The position numbers and the translations under genes are program-made. From contig NZ_JAKJHS010000008.1 of NCBI RefSeq assembly GCF_021648825.1, forward strand, positions 141,194 to 205,193: a stretch of 64,000 nucleotides of DNA. The letters run 5' to 3'. Position 1 is the stretch's first letter. Each line of letters opens with the position of its first letter. The stretch is from Rhizobium halophilum (GTDB taxonomy: Bacteria; Pseudomonadota; Alphaproteobacteria; Rhizobiales; Rhizobiaceae). The notes beneath the pieces are model-generated. The model ran no database searches and was not told the DNA's origin. It was given only the letters and a program-made list of their open reading frames with translations. Positions 56,243 to 64,000 of the stretch are shown piece by piece.

Positions 56243-56270
56243 CTGGGAGCGCAGTGACCTGCGCTCCCAG
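56243..56270 (-). promoter_or_regulatory. Intergenic stem-loop after dctP
   Basis: 11-bp perfect inverted repeat CTGGGAGCGCA / TGCGCTCCCAG with a 6-base loop, about 16 bases after the dctP stop and 34 before dctQ. No T-run. Same position relative to the binding-protein gene as the stem-loop at 5376-5403, suggesting 3' stabilisation of the binding-protein mRNA. Confidence 0.72.
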
Positions 56271-56286
56271 TCGCTTTGATCGGAGA

Positions 56287-57267
56287 TCAATCCTTCGGGA
56301 GGTACGGCTGAAGGGCCTCGCGCGCTTCGACAAGGCCCACTTCTTCGTAGACCTTGGCAGTTGCATCACGGAAAGGTGCCAAATCAACCTTGTTGAAAGC
56401 CACTCCTGCTTCTTCCATCATCGCCTGCACTTCTGCAAGCTTGTCGGCGGTCGCACGTGTCGCCACCTCGCCCGCAGCTTTGAGTTCCTCATCAATGATG
56501 GTGCGAATATCCTCCGGCAGGGACTCCCACCACTGCTCCGAAGTCGCCAACCCCGTGAACAGCTGAATGTGGTTGGTGAGAGCTACGTTTGTGCTGACTT
56601 CATGCAGCTTGATGCCGGCTGCACCTGTCAATTGTGCCTCGGCACCATCGATAGCGCCGAGTTGCAGCGCTGAATAGACTTCAGACCATGCCATAGGTGC
56701 AGGTGTAGCGCCCATGGCACTGACTGTCGCAATCCAGCTCGGAGCATCGATCGTCCGCACGCGCACACCGCTCAGATCGGCCGGCTTTTCGATCAGCTTC
56801 TTTGTGAACATCTGACGAGTGCCCTGGAACCAGTTGTAGTTCAGCAGGCGCAAACCGGCGTCGTCCGCCAAGGTCTCAACCCATTCCTTATAGACCGGCG
56901 ACTCCGTGATCGCCGCATATTGCGTGTAGTCGTTCACCAAATAAGGCGCGGAGAGAACTCCCAGCTCTTTCATGAAAGGTGCGAGCCGGCCCGCATCGAC
57001 CAGGACGGCGACCGGTGCGCCACTGCGGATCTGCTCGAGGACGTCGTTGTCTTCGCCCAACTGGGAACTTGGATAGATTGTTACATCAACGCGCCCCTCG
57101 GAACGCTCCTCGATCTTCTTTTCCGCTCCTTGCATGGCAATTACGAGCGGGTCCGTCAGCGGCTGTGACGTTGAAAGGCTGAGCTGGAACTCTTGTGCTA
57201 CCGCACCGCCGCACGTTAGTCCGAGTGCCGCGGTGAGCACCGTCGATCGTAGCAGAATGTTCATCAT
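56287..57267 (-). CDS. dctP: TRAP transporter substrate-binding protein DctP
   Basis: 326 residues with a signal peptide (MMNILLRSTVLTAALGLTCGGAVAQ). The body shows QGAEKKIEERSEGRVDVTIYPSSQLGEDNDVLEQIRSGA and the conserved LRVRTIDAP-type Arg segment (DLSGVRVRTIDAP) that clamps a carboxylate ligand. GGAGGAAA precedes the double ATG. Ligand likely a sugar acid or other carboxylate, in view of the AGE-family enzyme upstream (inference). Confidence 0.9.
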   Translation of the reverse strand: MMNILLRSTVLTAALGLTCGGAVAQEFQLSLSTSQPLTDPLVIAMQGAEKKIEERSEGRVDVTIYPSSQLGEDNDVLEQIRSGAPVAVLVDAGRLAPFMKELGVLSAPYLVNDYTQYAAITESPVYKEWVETLADDAGLRLLNYNWFQGTRQMFTKKLIEKPADLSGVRVRTIDAPSWIATVSAMGATPAPMAWSEVYSALQLGAIDGAEAQLTGAAGIKLHEVSTNVALTNHIQLFTGLATSEQWWESLPEDIRTIIDEELKAAGEVATRATADKLAEVQAMMEEAGVAFNKVDLAPFRDATAKVYEEVGLVEAREALQPYLPKD

Positions 57268-57298
57268 GAGGTTTCCTCCCTTGGTGATGATGAAGTCG

Positions 57299-58477
57299 TT
57301 AAGAGTGATTGCGCCGTAAGGTCCACAGCCCAGCGCGGGCTCCTTCTGTGACGAACAGAAGAACGTGGTAGATTAGCCTGCTCAAGGCGTCAGGCACCAA
57401 AACTGCACCAACGCCATCCAGTTGATTGACCCAGGTGAGGCGGTCTTTTGCGAAGTAGCGCTCAAAAATAAGCGGCTCTATGCCTCGGCAGCGTTGGGTG
57501 GCCCCCACCTCCCCTTGGAGATGCTGCATACACGCGAGCTTCCCGAGCTCCGTCAGCGGCCACAAAAGATGGGTTGCTTCGATAGTCTTTCCTTCAGCAT
57601 CTACTGCGTCGAAAGGTGCTCCGTCCATCGGACCGCCGTCGCGTCGCACACCATAGGCGTCCGCGAAGCGCGTCATCCTTTCGACAAGGTCGCCAACCTC
57701 TCTGTCTCCTCCCAGTTCGCGGTAGCGAAGCAGGAGCCAAGCCCATTCGAACTGGTGGCCTGGCTCTCGCCGATTCCCCAATACCGAATTCAGTGGTGAC
57801 AGATCATGCCCGACATACTCGCGTACGGCGCCTGTCGCGGGGTCGACCAGAAACATCTCAGCAAGAGAGACATAGTGCGACGCCCGCTCAAGCCAAACCC
57901 TCTCGCCGCTCATCTCATAAGCTTGGAGAAGCGCTTCCAACATGTGCATCTGGGGGTTCTGCGACCGGTGTTCGTGGGGGAGCGCGCCCGATCGAGCCAT
58001 TCTTTCATCTTTATAAAGCGCCCCGGTCGCCGGCTCGGTGATTGAAACGATAAAGTCCCAAAGATCTGCGATCATGTCTCCGGGCACGGCAGACGGATCG
58101 GCTTTCTGCAAGGTAACAAGGGCGAGAAGTGCAAACGACTGGTCATAGGCGCGACATAAGCCGTCCGCAGGATCGGCACTCGGACGACCGTCGCATTCCA
58201 CCGCGCAGCGATACCCACCCCCAGGGAGCCGCAGATGCGTCGTCATGAAGACGTTGATGTCCTTTGCAGCGGTCAGCAGCGCGGGATTGGCAGTGTGGAG
58301 ATACAGATGCGAAAGTGAGAAGATCGTGCGCGCCGACGCCAGCGTCGTCTTTTTTTCCCCTTTAACAGGCCTCCCACCTTCATCGAGACGCTGCACAACG
58401 CCACCAAACTCGCGATCTCTCGCGACCTCAATCCACTCCGGCACGAAAACTTCTGCAAAGGCCTTTGCCGAACTCAA
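57299..58477 (-). CDS. AGE family epimerase/isomerase (N-acylglucosamine 2-epimerase-like)
   Basis: 392 residues with the alpha6/alpha6-barrel pattern of AGE/mannose isomerase proteins: SARTIFSLSHLY near 47, NPQMHMLEALLQAYEMSG near 167, EPGHQFEWAWLLLRY near 227 (catalytic His) and the C-terminal half with a Trp-rich KDRLTWVNQLDG. It would epimerise or isomerise a sugar or N-acyl hexosamine imported by the TRAP system. Start overlaps the GntR stop (ATGA). Exact sugar unknown. Confidence 0.85.
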   Translation of the reverse strand: MSSAKAFAEVFVPEWIEVARDREFGGVVQRLDEGGRPVKGEKKTTLASARTIFSLSHLYLHTANPALLTAAKDINVFMTTHLRLPGGGYRCAVECDGRPSADPADGLCRAYDQSFALLALVTLQKADPSAVPGDMIADLWDFIVSITEPATGALYKDERMARSGALPHEHRSQNPQMHMLEALLQAYEMSGERVWLERASHYVSLAEMFLVDPATGAVREYVGHDLSPLNSVLGNRREPGHQFEWAWLLLRYRELGGDREVGDLVERMTRFADAYGVRRDGGPMDGAPFDAVDAEGKTIEATHLLWPLTELGKLACMQHLQGEVGATQRCRGIEPLIFERYFAKDRLTWVNQLDGVGAVLVPDALSRLIYHVLLFVTEGARAGLWTLRRNHS

Positions 58478-59202
58478 CCCATCAACTCCGCGCCGCCGTT
58501 TTCGAAGAAGTGCGGCAAGGCCTTAGCGATCACCGGCAGGTCGTCAAGAAGTTGCCGCAGGTGGTTTCGCATCGCGTCTTCCGCGGATCCAGGATTTTCC
58601 GCACGAATTGCTTCTACGATCTGACTATGCTGCTCAAGGAGTTGAGCGCGCGAAAAATGGCGGGCGTTGAGATAGCGCATCCGGTCCATTTGGGTTTTCA
58701 GCGGCTGAAGGATCTCCCAAGCCTGGCTCTGCCCGGCCGCTTCAGCAAGCCGCCTATGAAACTGCTCGTCCAGCGCAAGAAACTTCTGAGGCTCCGGCCC
58801 CTCAAGGACCTCCTCCTGAGCCGCTAAAAGGCCTTCCAACTCATCAAGAAGACTTTGCTCCGGCGTCTTCGCCACAAGACGAACGATGTCGGCCTCGACA
58901 GCTTCTCGAACAAATCGGGCAGATGTCACCGCGGCGATGCTGATGCGGCTGACATAGGTTCCTCGCTGAGGCCTGATCTCCAAGAGAGCTTCCTCGGACA
59001 GCTTTATGAACGCTTCGCGAACCGGCTGCCGACTGACTCCGAACAAGTTGGCGATATCCACCTCTGACAGGCGCGTCCCAGGTAAAAGCTCCCCCCGCAG
59101 GATCCAGTCGCGCGCGATACGCCACAATTGCGGTCCAACCGGCGCGTCCCACAGCACCTTCGGCGGTGCTGGCATGCTAATCATGTCACTGCGTACGTTC
59201 AT
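58474..59202 (-). CDS. GntR-family regulator (FadR/FCD type) of the TRAP/AGE operon
   Basis: 242 residues from the ATG at 59202 (GGAG 11 bases upstream; a TTG at 59226 is an alternative). Winged helix with RLSEVDIANLFGVSRQPVREAFIKLSEEALLEIRPQRGTYVSRIS, then an FCD domain with ALDEQFHRRLAEAAG and LLEQHSQIVEAI and MRNHLRQLLDDL. First gene of the operon, cotranscribed with the epimerase, so probably autoregulated. Confidence 0.87.
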   Translation of the reverse strand: MNVRSDMISMPAPPKVLWDAPVGPQLWRIARDWILRGELLPGTRLSEVDIANLFGVSRQPVREAFIKLSEEALLEIRPQRGTYVSRISIAAVTSARFVREAVEADIVRLVAKTPEQSLLDELEGLLAAQEEVLEGPEPQKFLALDEQFHRRLAEAAGQSQAWEILQPLKTQMDRMRYLNARHFSRAQLLEQHSQIVEAIRAENPGSAEDAMRNHLRQLLDDLPVIAKALPHFFENGGAELMG

Positions 59203-59235
59203 CCGTCTTGGCTCCACCCATTCCAAACATGCAAG

Positions 59236-59249
59236 ATACTACCATACTA
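59236..59249. promoter_or_regulatory. Candidate GntR operator: tandem ATACTA repeats
   Basis: ATACTA-CC-ATACTA direct repeat (8-base period) followed by the ACTAGT palindrome, 34 bases upstream of the regulator start codon. An AT-rich island in GC-rich DNA and the obvious place for operon control. Confidence 0.4.
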
Positions 59250-59441
59250 GTCAATCCGGGGAGCTGATGAGGCTCCACTTTGGAGCCTGTATGCGATACC
59301 ACCCCCTGCCCTTCGTCCGGTGTAGCCATCAGACCTTTGTCGGAGAGGCTCTGCGCAAAAGTCCCGGAGCATCTCCATTGGGGAACGGCAACACGATCAC
59401 GTCAGTTGCTACGCCAACGAAACGCATCTGCGGAGGAAACA

Positions 59442-59534
59442 ATGGAAAACAGTGTGTTCCAGGCCCGGTGGCTTTTGATCCCAATTCTCGGCCTTACCAT
59501 ATGCTTCGTGTTACTGGGCGCGGCTGCTGCGTAA
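59442..59534 (+). CDS. 30-residue hydrophobic membrane peptide
   Basis: ATG at 59442 with CGGAGGAAAC directly upstream encodes 30 residues: a short polar N-terminus (MENSVFQARW) followed by a single hydrophobic helix (LLIPILGLTICFVLLGAAAA). A rho-independent terminator starts 50 bases after the stop, so it has the parts of a stand-alone gene. I do not recognise a family; it is not PqqA-like (no E-x3-Y). Could be a small membrane regulator or subunit. An in-frame extension upstream to 59280 is unlikely. Confidence 0.55.
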   Translation: MENSVFQARWLLIPILGLTICFVLLGAAAA

Positions 59535-59584
59535 GGCCGCCAATCAATACCTGCGCTGCCCGTCCCTTCCTGCGCAGGCTACTG

Positions 59585-59618
59585 CCCCGTCCGATTGCTG
59601 CGGACGGGGCTTTCTTTT
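59585..59618 (+). terminator. Rho-independent terminator
   Basis: CCCCGTCCG-ATTGCTG-CGGACGGGG, a 9-bp GC-rich stem with 7-base loop, then C and TTTCTTTT. Correct polarity for the 30-residue peptide gene on the plus strand. Confidence 0.85.
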
Positions 59619-59672
59619 GACAAGCACGCTGACTAGATGCTGAGGAACCGGTAGCGCAAGGACGAGCCAGCA

Positions 59673-60167
59673 ATGACCAGCCGAAGGAAGCTAATACTGT
59701 CTGCCGCGCTGACATCTCTAGCGCTGCTTTCACCGACACGCCTTCTTGTTGTCGGCCGATCTCTCGAGTTTGGGACGGGAGAAGCCGCCGCGCAAGGCAA
59801 TGGGAACGGCGGCGGAAACGGCGGCGGCAACGGAGGTGGCAACGGCGGCGGCAACGGAGGTGGCAACGGCGGCGGCAACGGCGGAAGCGGCAACGGCGGC
59901 GGAAGCGGAACCGGAGGCGGCAATGGCGGCGGTCGGAGCAGTCGATCGAGCCAATCGCGCGGCCCAAGTCCATCAGAGAGATCCCCTGGCGCGAAAGGCA
60001 GCGTAGACGTCCGCACCAACGGTTCATCGATAACGGTCCGTCATCCCAATGGGACGGTGGAAAGGATCGAGCGCAACCGGTACCAGATGCTCGATGCACG
60101 CAACAGGCCGATCGTCAATCGCCGTGCAACCGCGTCAGATCGCAGGCGCCTCCAATCCTTCCGCTGA
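59673..60167 (+). CDS. Secreted glycine-rich GGGN-repeat protein
   Basis: 164 residues. A signal-like N-terminus (RKLILSAALTSLALLS) with possible cleavage after EAAA near residue 40. Residues 42-87 are almost only Gly and Asn, including six perfect GGGN units. A Ser/Arg-rich linker follows, then a folded-looking tail (SVDVRTNGSSITVRHPNGTVERIERNRYQ). Function unknown. The 3' end overlaps the convergent response-regulator gene by 33 bases. The tail motif suggests a small beta-structured binding module. Confidence 0.7.
   Translation: MTSRRKLILSAALTSLALLSPTRLLVVGRSLEFGTGEAAAQGNGNGGGNGGGNGGGNGGGNGGGNGGGNGGSGNGGGSGTGGGNGGGRSSRSSQSRGPSPSERSPGAKGSVDVRTNGSSITVRHPNGTVERIERNRYQMLDARNRPIVNRRATASDRRRLQSFR
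59796..59933 (+). repeat. GGGN-coding tandem repeat tract
   Basis: Twelve-base units of the type GGCGGCAACGGA/GGTGGCAACGGC repeated in the coding frame give alternating 24-base near-identical blocks. Prone to slippage, so the number of units may differ between strains. Confidence 0.8.
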
Positions 60168-60806
60168 TCTGCCACTCCGAGCTTCATGGAGCGCAAGCGC
60201 CGCTTCCGTTCTATTCGACACGTTAAGCTTGGAGAAGATGCGTGTCATGTGGTGCTTGATCGTCTTTTCATGCAGATCAAGCGCAATGGCGATGCGCTTG
60301 TTGCTCATACCGGAAGCCACCAGCCTTAATACCTCCATCTCCCGTGGTGTAAGTTCGGCAAGCGGATCAACCTTGGCCTGCGTCGCACGTGCAAAAGTTT
60401 CTACAAGATGTGCTGAGAGACTAGGAGCAATATAGCTCTGTCCGGCGGCCACGGTCTTGACCACTTCCGCCAAGCCCTGCGAACCGATACCTTTGAGAAG
60501 ATACCCTTTGGCGCCCAGTCGAACAGCCCGGGCAAGATCATCTCCCGCCTCGGAGACTGTGAGCATCACGATCTTCGCCTCAGGCTGTTTCTCCAGCACG
60601 GCTTCTATCGCACGCAAGCCATTGCCGGGCATGGAGATATCCATCAGCATAACGTCTGGCGCGTGAGTCTCCGCAGCCGTTATGGCATCGTCTCGGGACC
60701 CGCCCTCTGCCACGATCTCGAGCCCCGGACATTCCCTCAGACTGCGAATAACGCCTTCTCGGAAAAGCGGGTGGTCATCGATAACTGCGACTCGGATGTT
60801 CTTCAT
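60135..60806 (-). CDS. NarL/LuxR-family response regulator
   Basis: 223 residues from the ATG at 60806. The receiver domain has DDHPLFREG, phospho-Asp in VMLMDISMPGNG near 54 and K in GYLLKG near 105; the LuxR helix-turn-helix shows LTPREMEVLRLVASGMSNKRIAIALDLHEKTIKHHMTRIFSKLNVSNRTEA. It overlaps the kinase gene by 32 bases, so the pair is coupled. Regulon unknown; related pairs control PQQ alcohol dehydrogenases in pseudomonads, but nothing here proves that link. Confidence 0.9.
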   Translation of the reverse strand: MKNIRVAVIDDHPLFREGVIRSLRECPGLEIVAEGGSRDDAITAAETHAPDVMLMDISMPGNGLRAIEAVLEKQPEAKIVMLTVSEAGDDLARAVRLGAKGYLLKGIGSQGLAEVVKTVAAGQSYIAPSLSAHLVETFARATQAKVDPLAELTPREMEVLRLVASGMSNKRIAIALDLHEKTIKHHMTRIFSKLNVSNRTEAALALHEARSGRSAEGLEAPAI

Positions 60807-62274
60807 CGGGGATTTCCAGACTTTCCACACTGATCATCATACGGACTGCAGTTCCCCTCGCTGAACTTTCCAAGTTGAAGCGCCCCCCCATGCTCTCGAT
60901 TCGCTCCCGCAGTCCCACAAGCCCGAGGCCGCCAGGCTTCAAACTTCCTGGATCGAAGCCAGGCCCTTCATCTTCAACCTCCACCACAATCTCGTCTCCG
61001 TGGAAGGACTGAAGGACCTTCTGGCCGATCCCATCCGCGTGACGGAAGCCGTTATTTAGGGCCTCCTGCACAAATCTGTAGATACAAATCTTCGCCGATG
61101 CCGGAAGTTTGCATGAGGTATTAGACAGAACGAGCGCCACGGGAACGCCGGTTCTCTGGATGTGGGCTTCAGCCGCGCGGGTGATGACCTCGTGGAGATT
61201 GGCACCTTCTATGTCGGGAAGGATGAGACCTCTGCAGATGCTGCGGATTTCTTCCATCGCCTCATGAAGCCGGGCTTTGATCACCGAAAGTTCGGCCGCG
61301 CGTTCAGGCTGAGGCGTATCCTGCGTTATCAGTGTTTTGCTATCGACCCGGAGTGCGGCATAGGCCACCAATTGCGCTGGCCCATCGTGGAGATCTGCGC
61401 CCAGCCTCCGCAGATAGCTCTCGTTCAATGCGGCGGCCCTTTGGGAGGCGCGTTGCGCCCGCGCATGGAGTGAGCGATTTTGTGCGAGGAGGTCGGACAG
61501 TTCCGCCACCTGCTGCGTCAGTGCAGCCTTTTGGTCGTCGATGGTCCGACTGCCGCGAAGAACGATAGCCGTGAGAGACAGGAAGAAAACCGATACGAAA
61601 CCCGCTACGCCAAGCCAGCTCCATAGTCTCGCCTCCGACAGGCTCTCCTCAAAGCCCTCCGCGAGCTCGTAAAACTCCGAAACAGCGACGACCTCACCTG
61701 ACCATGGTTGCAGGACTGGGTTGTAGATTTTCAGGAGCGGGATGTCAGCGGCATGCTCAGCAAGGACCTCCTCGTTCGCGAGGTGCTCAAACTGCGCCAC
61801 CAATTCCCCCGAGAACGCCCGCTGCAGTGTCTCGCTCGGCCTGAACGTCTCCCCTATGATTTTGGCGTCGGTGGCATAGAGTATCGTGCCATCAGCGCGC
61901 CACAGCCGGAAAGAATGCACTCGATCGCCTAATGCCCCCTGCCCGAATGTCTCGTCCAGCGTACGGCTCGTGATATCGTCCAGAACGTCATTGGTACGCA
62001 AATCGGGAAGCAGCGGCGCGATGATGCTGTCCACATACATTGCGGTGGTGGCCGCAGAATTATGGGTGACGGCAGCTTCAATGAGGCGGGTTACGAGTGC
62101 TCCCACAAGCAGTGCGGCCGAAATGGATACAACGCCGCCTGCCAAAAGGAATCGACGCGCTAATGATTGCTGGCTCCACCACTCCACAAATCCGAACAAT
62201 CTTCTTCTCGCCCGATAACAAAGCCCAGGAGGTATCGCGAAGATCGGAGGCGTCAACGGCCTCACTCTCACCAC
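60775..62274 (-). CDS. Sensor histidine kinase, HisKA_3 (NarX/DegS) type
   Basis: 499 residues from a GTG. Membrane segments at about 41-66 and 218-240 flank a periplasmic sensor of about 150 residues. Then comes a coiled linker and the His box RLGADLHDGPAQLVAYAALR near 300, with ATPase motifs FVQEALNNGFRHADG and GGLGLVGLRERIESMGG near the C-terminus. Phosphorylates the overlapping LuxR-type regulator. The signal is unknown. Confidence 0.9.
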   Translation of the reverse strand: MVRVRPLTPPIFAIPPGLCYRARRRLFGFVEWWSQQSLARRFLLAGGVVSISAALLVGALVTRLIEAAVTHNSAATTAMYVDSIIAPLLPDLRTNDVLDDITSRTLDETFGQGALGDRVHSFRLWRADGTILYATDAKIIGETFRPSETLQRAFSGELVAQFEHLANEEVLAEHAADIPLLKIYNPVLQPWSGEVVAVSEFYELAEGFEESLSEARLWSWLGVAGFVSVFFLSLTAIVLRGSRTIDDQKAALTQQVAELSDLLAQNRSLHARAQRASQRAAALNESYLRRLGADLHDGPAQLVAYAALRVDSKTLITQDTPQPERAAELSVIKARLHEAMEEIRSICRGLILPDIEGANLHEVITRAAEAHIQRTGVPVALVLSNTSCKLPASAKICIYRFVQEALNNGFRHADGIGQKVLQSFHGDEIVVEVEDEGPGFDPGSLKPGGLGLVGLRERIESMGGRFNLESSARGTAVRMMISVESLEIPDEEHPSRSYR

Positions 62275-62394
62275 AACCTCAACTGCCTAGTCATTATGGA
62301 GCGTACCACGCGGCCGACCAGTATCATACGTGCACCGAGCTTGCGCAGCGGTTGACAAAGCTGGCGGAACCTGAAGAGAACGGCGTTCGCCCGT

Positions 62395-62690
62395 CTATCT
62401 CGCGCTCCTTGCGATCAGCGTCTCCAGCGCCCGCACTGCCAGTGGATACCCCTCTGCACCCAAACCAGCCATAACCGTTGTCGCGGTCATCGACACGTAG
62501 GATCGGTGGTAGATGGGTTCGCGGCGGTGAACGTTGCTGATGTGGAATTCGATGATCGGCCCCTTGAACATCTTGAACGCATCGAGATGCGCCAGCGACG
62601 TGAAGGTCAAGGCTGCCGGATTGATGATAATGCCAGCCCCTTCATCGATCGCTTCGCAGTGACCAGCTCCCCTGATTGTCCTCGTTCATA
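62395..62690 (-). pseudogene. aroQ: Remnant of type II 3-dehydroquinate dehydratase
   Basis: The last 71 codons read LTFTSLAHLDAFKMFKGPIIEFHISNVHRREPIYHRSYVS and GLGAEGYPLAVRALETL, the C-terminal half of AroQ. Upstream, CEAIDEGAGIIINPAA continues in the same frame, but GQSGELV (matching the family's EGEL) is in another frame, so there is a frameshift near 62665. The N-terminal third is missing where the IS3-type element begins. Non-functional; a secondary copy, since a housekeeping aroQ would lie elsewhere. Confidence 0.75.
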
Positions 62691-62746
62691 GATAGCTCTG
62701 TTCATGTTCCAGTCCTGTCTGGACCGGGTTACAAACTCACAGAGGG

Positions 62747-63787
62747 TCAAGCCGTTGAGGCTCGTGTGCGGTTCAGGTTATAGTCGTTTCTCCATTCTTC
62801 GAGAATCTGCCCCGCATGGCGGTAGCTGGTGAAGAGGTGCCCGTTGAGTTATTCATCGCGCAGACGTCCATTGAAGCTTTCCACGAAGCTATTCTGTATC
62901 GGCTTTCCCGGCGCGATGTAGTGCCAATCGATGGCGTGGTCCTGCTGCCATTTAAGGATGGCATTCGGCGTCAGTTCGGTCCCGTTGTCCGAGGCAACCA
63001 TCCGGGGATAGCCCGTCCTGAACGCGATCTTGTCCAACTCGCGACCGACACGCTCGCCGGACAGCGAGTTTTCGACCACGGTCGCAAGGCACTCTCGGCT
63101 GAAGTCGTCGAGAAGACAGACGATCCGGAAGCGTCTGCCGTCGACCAGAGCATCCGAGACGAAGTCAAGGCTCCAGCGCTGGTACGGTCCTTGAGGCACT
63201 GCCATCGGAGCTCGGGTTCCCAAGGCTCGTTTGCGGCCGCCACGCTTGCGCACGGTCAGCCGCTCCTCCCTGTAGAGCCGATAGAGCTTCTTCCAGTGAT
63301 CTCGACGCCTTCCCGCTTCAATAGGATAAGCGAGCGACGATAGCCGAATCGACGCGTCTGGCTGCGAGTTCCTCGAGCCTCGTGCGGATCGCGACATCAT
63401 CTCCCCGCGTCGACTGATAACGGAACACGCGGGTCGATGTTAACCAGGCCGCAAGCTCGACGCTGCGAGTAGCCCTTTTCTTTCATTGCCCAGGTCACGG
63501 CGTTCCTCCTTGAGCCGGGCCTCAGGAGTTTCTTGCGGGCATCTCCTTCAACGTCGACACATCGAGCATCGCGTCGGCCAGGAGGCGCTTCATCTGCCAT
63601 TCCCATCTTCGAGAGCCTTTAGCCGTTTTGCCTCAGCCACTTCCATGCCGCCGTACCTCGAGCACCGCTTGTAGAAGGTGGTATCGCTGACGCCGTCCTT
63701 GCGGCACAGCTCAACAGCCGAGAGCCCGGCCTCATGCTCCTTCAGAATACCGATGATCTGCTCGTCGCTGAAACGGGTACGCTTCAT
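62747..63787 (-). mobile_element. Degenerate IS3-family insertion sequence (IS407-like group)
   Basis: orfA starts at 63787 (MKRTRFSDEQIIGILKEHEAGLSAVELCRKDGVSDTTFYKRCSRYGGM, helix-turn-helix). orfB fragments follow in several frames: RRNAVTWAMKEKGYSQRRAC, then the DDE integrase core ([69 protein letters not shown]). An in-frame TAA at 62849-62851 and at least two frameshifts near 63400 and 63330 destroy the transposase. The tail LNGHLFTSYRHAGQILEEW continues to 62747. I could not identify the terminal inverted repeats. Confidence 0.88.
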
Positions 63788-63842
63788 TAACTGTCTCCTT
63801 CTCCGGAGAACAGACTAACCTCGACCAAGGACATTCCACGGG

Positions 63843-64000
63843 AGCAGGTCAGAACTGCGCGAACAAGCCTTCTGGGAGTTCGACCGCGGACACCATGCTG
63901 GTGAGTTCAGGTCTATGCAGGAGAAGGTGAGTTCGCACCGATGCAACGAGCTCCTCGACGCGACTGCGGAGGAGCTTTCAAGGACGTATGGAGAATGGGA
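63843..64000 (+). other. Open frame running off the right edge, origin unclear
   Basis: From just beyond the IS end to the window edge one plus-strand frame stays open and reads as hydrophilic, helix-prone sequence (LREQAFWEFDRGHHAGEF, NELLDATAEELSRTYGEW). No start codon with a ribosome site precedes it. It may be a gene fragment cut by the insertion or an unrelated chance frame. Confidence 0.2.

Noticed and set aside
59442..59534. 30-residue peptide as a second PqqA
   Set aside because: Lacks the Glu-x3-Tyr pair needed for PQQ and is a hydrophobic helix; true pqqA is at 39199-39294.

Overview
The window is high-GC DNA from an alphaproteobacterium, most likely a member of the Hyphomicrobiales (Rhizobiaceae-like). 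The evidence is rhizobial-style ABC and TRAP transporter operons, FCD-type GntR regulators, a DUF2585 protein, and an xoxF-xoxG-xoxJ / frmA / gfa block close to pqqABCDE, an arrangement I recall from the secondary replicon of Sinorhizobium. The many dedicated uptake and catabolic modules suggest an accessory-type replicon, but nothing in the window (no replication genes, no rRNA or tRNA that I can see) proves it.

Layout. (1) 1-1.9 kb: end of a siderophore locus (FecE-type ATPase and siderophore-interacting protein). (2) 2.0-8.8 kb: an FCD/GntR regulator divergent from a polyamine/opine-type ABC transporter operon that also carries a hydantoin/Asp-Glu racemase-like gene and an acetyltransferase, behind a near-consensus sigma-54 promoter. 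(3) 8.9-24.4 kb: a complete-looking aerobic 2-aminobenzoyl-CoA (anthranilate) pathway. A MarR gene is divergent from an abmA-SDR-hydratase-dehydrogenase-RidA-FadB-like operon. This converges on a second operon with CoA ligase, ABC binding protein and LivHMGF, and a formamidase-like hydrolase is divergent from the ligase. (4) 24.4-42.5 kb: lanthanide-dependent methanol oxidation. It holds gfa, frmA, xoxJ, xoxG and xoxF, small secreted proteins, a NitT/TauT-type ABC transporter, a c-type cytochrome, a six-gene PQQ-associated ABC operon resembling lanthanide-uptake systems (Ped/Lut), and pqqABCDE. (5) 42.7-51.0 kb: a full carotenoid cluster (crtX, crtE, fni, crtY, crtI, crtB, crtZ, crtW) predicted to make glucosylated astaxanthin-type xanthophylls. 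(6) 51.3-54.0 kb: a hybrid histidine kinase broken by a one-base frameshift, and a DUF2585 membrane protein. (7) 54.4-59.2 kb: a GntR-AGE epimerase-TRAP (dctP, dctQ, dctM) operon. (8) 59.4-62.3 kb: a 30-residue membrane peptide with its own terminator, a GGGN-repeat secreted protein and a LuxR/HisKA_3 two-component pair. (9) 62.4-64.0 kb: decayed DNA with an aroQ remnant and a degenerate IS3-family element.

How the genes work together. PqqABCDE makes the cofactor for XoxF. The Ped/Lut-like ABC operon may supply the lanthanide. XoxG and perhaps the second cytochrome take the electrons, and Gfa plus FrmA carry formaldehyde into the glutathione pathway. S-formylglutathione hydrolase, formate dehydrogenase, a TonB receptor and lanmodulin are not in the window. 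In the anthranilate block, a shared AT-rich 11-base motif at the abmA and ligase promoters suggests that one MarR regulator controls both converging operons. The best candidates for something little described are the small secreted proteins around xoxF, the cysteine-free acidic cupredoxin-like protein of the ABC operon, the 30-residue membrane peptide, and the C-terminally clipped FadB-like enzyme where the two anthranilate operons collide.
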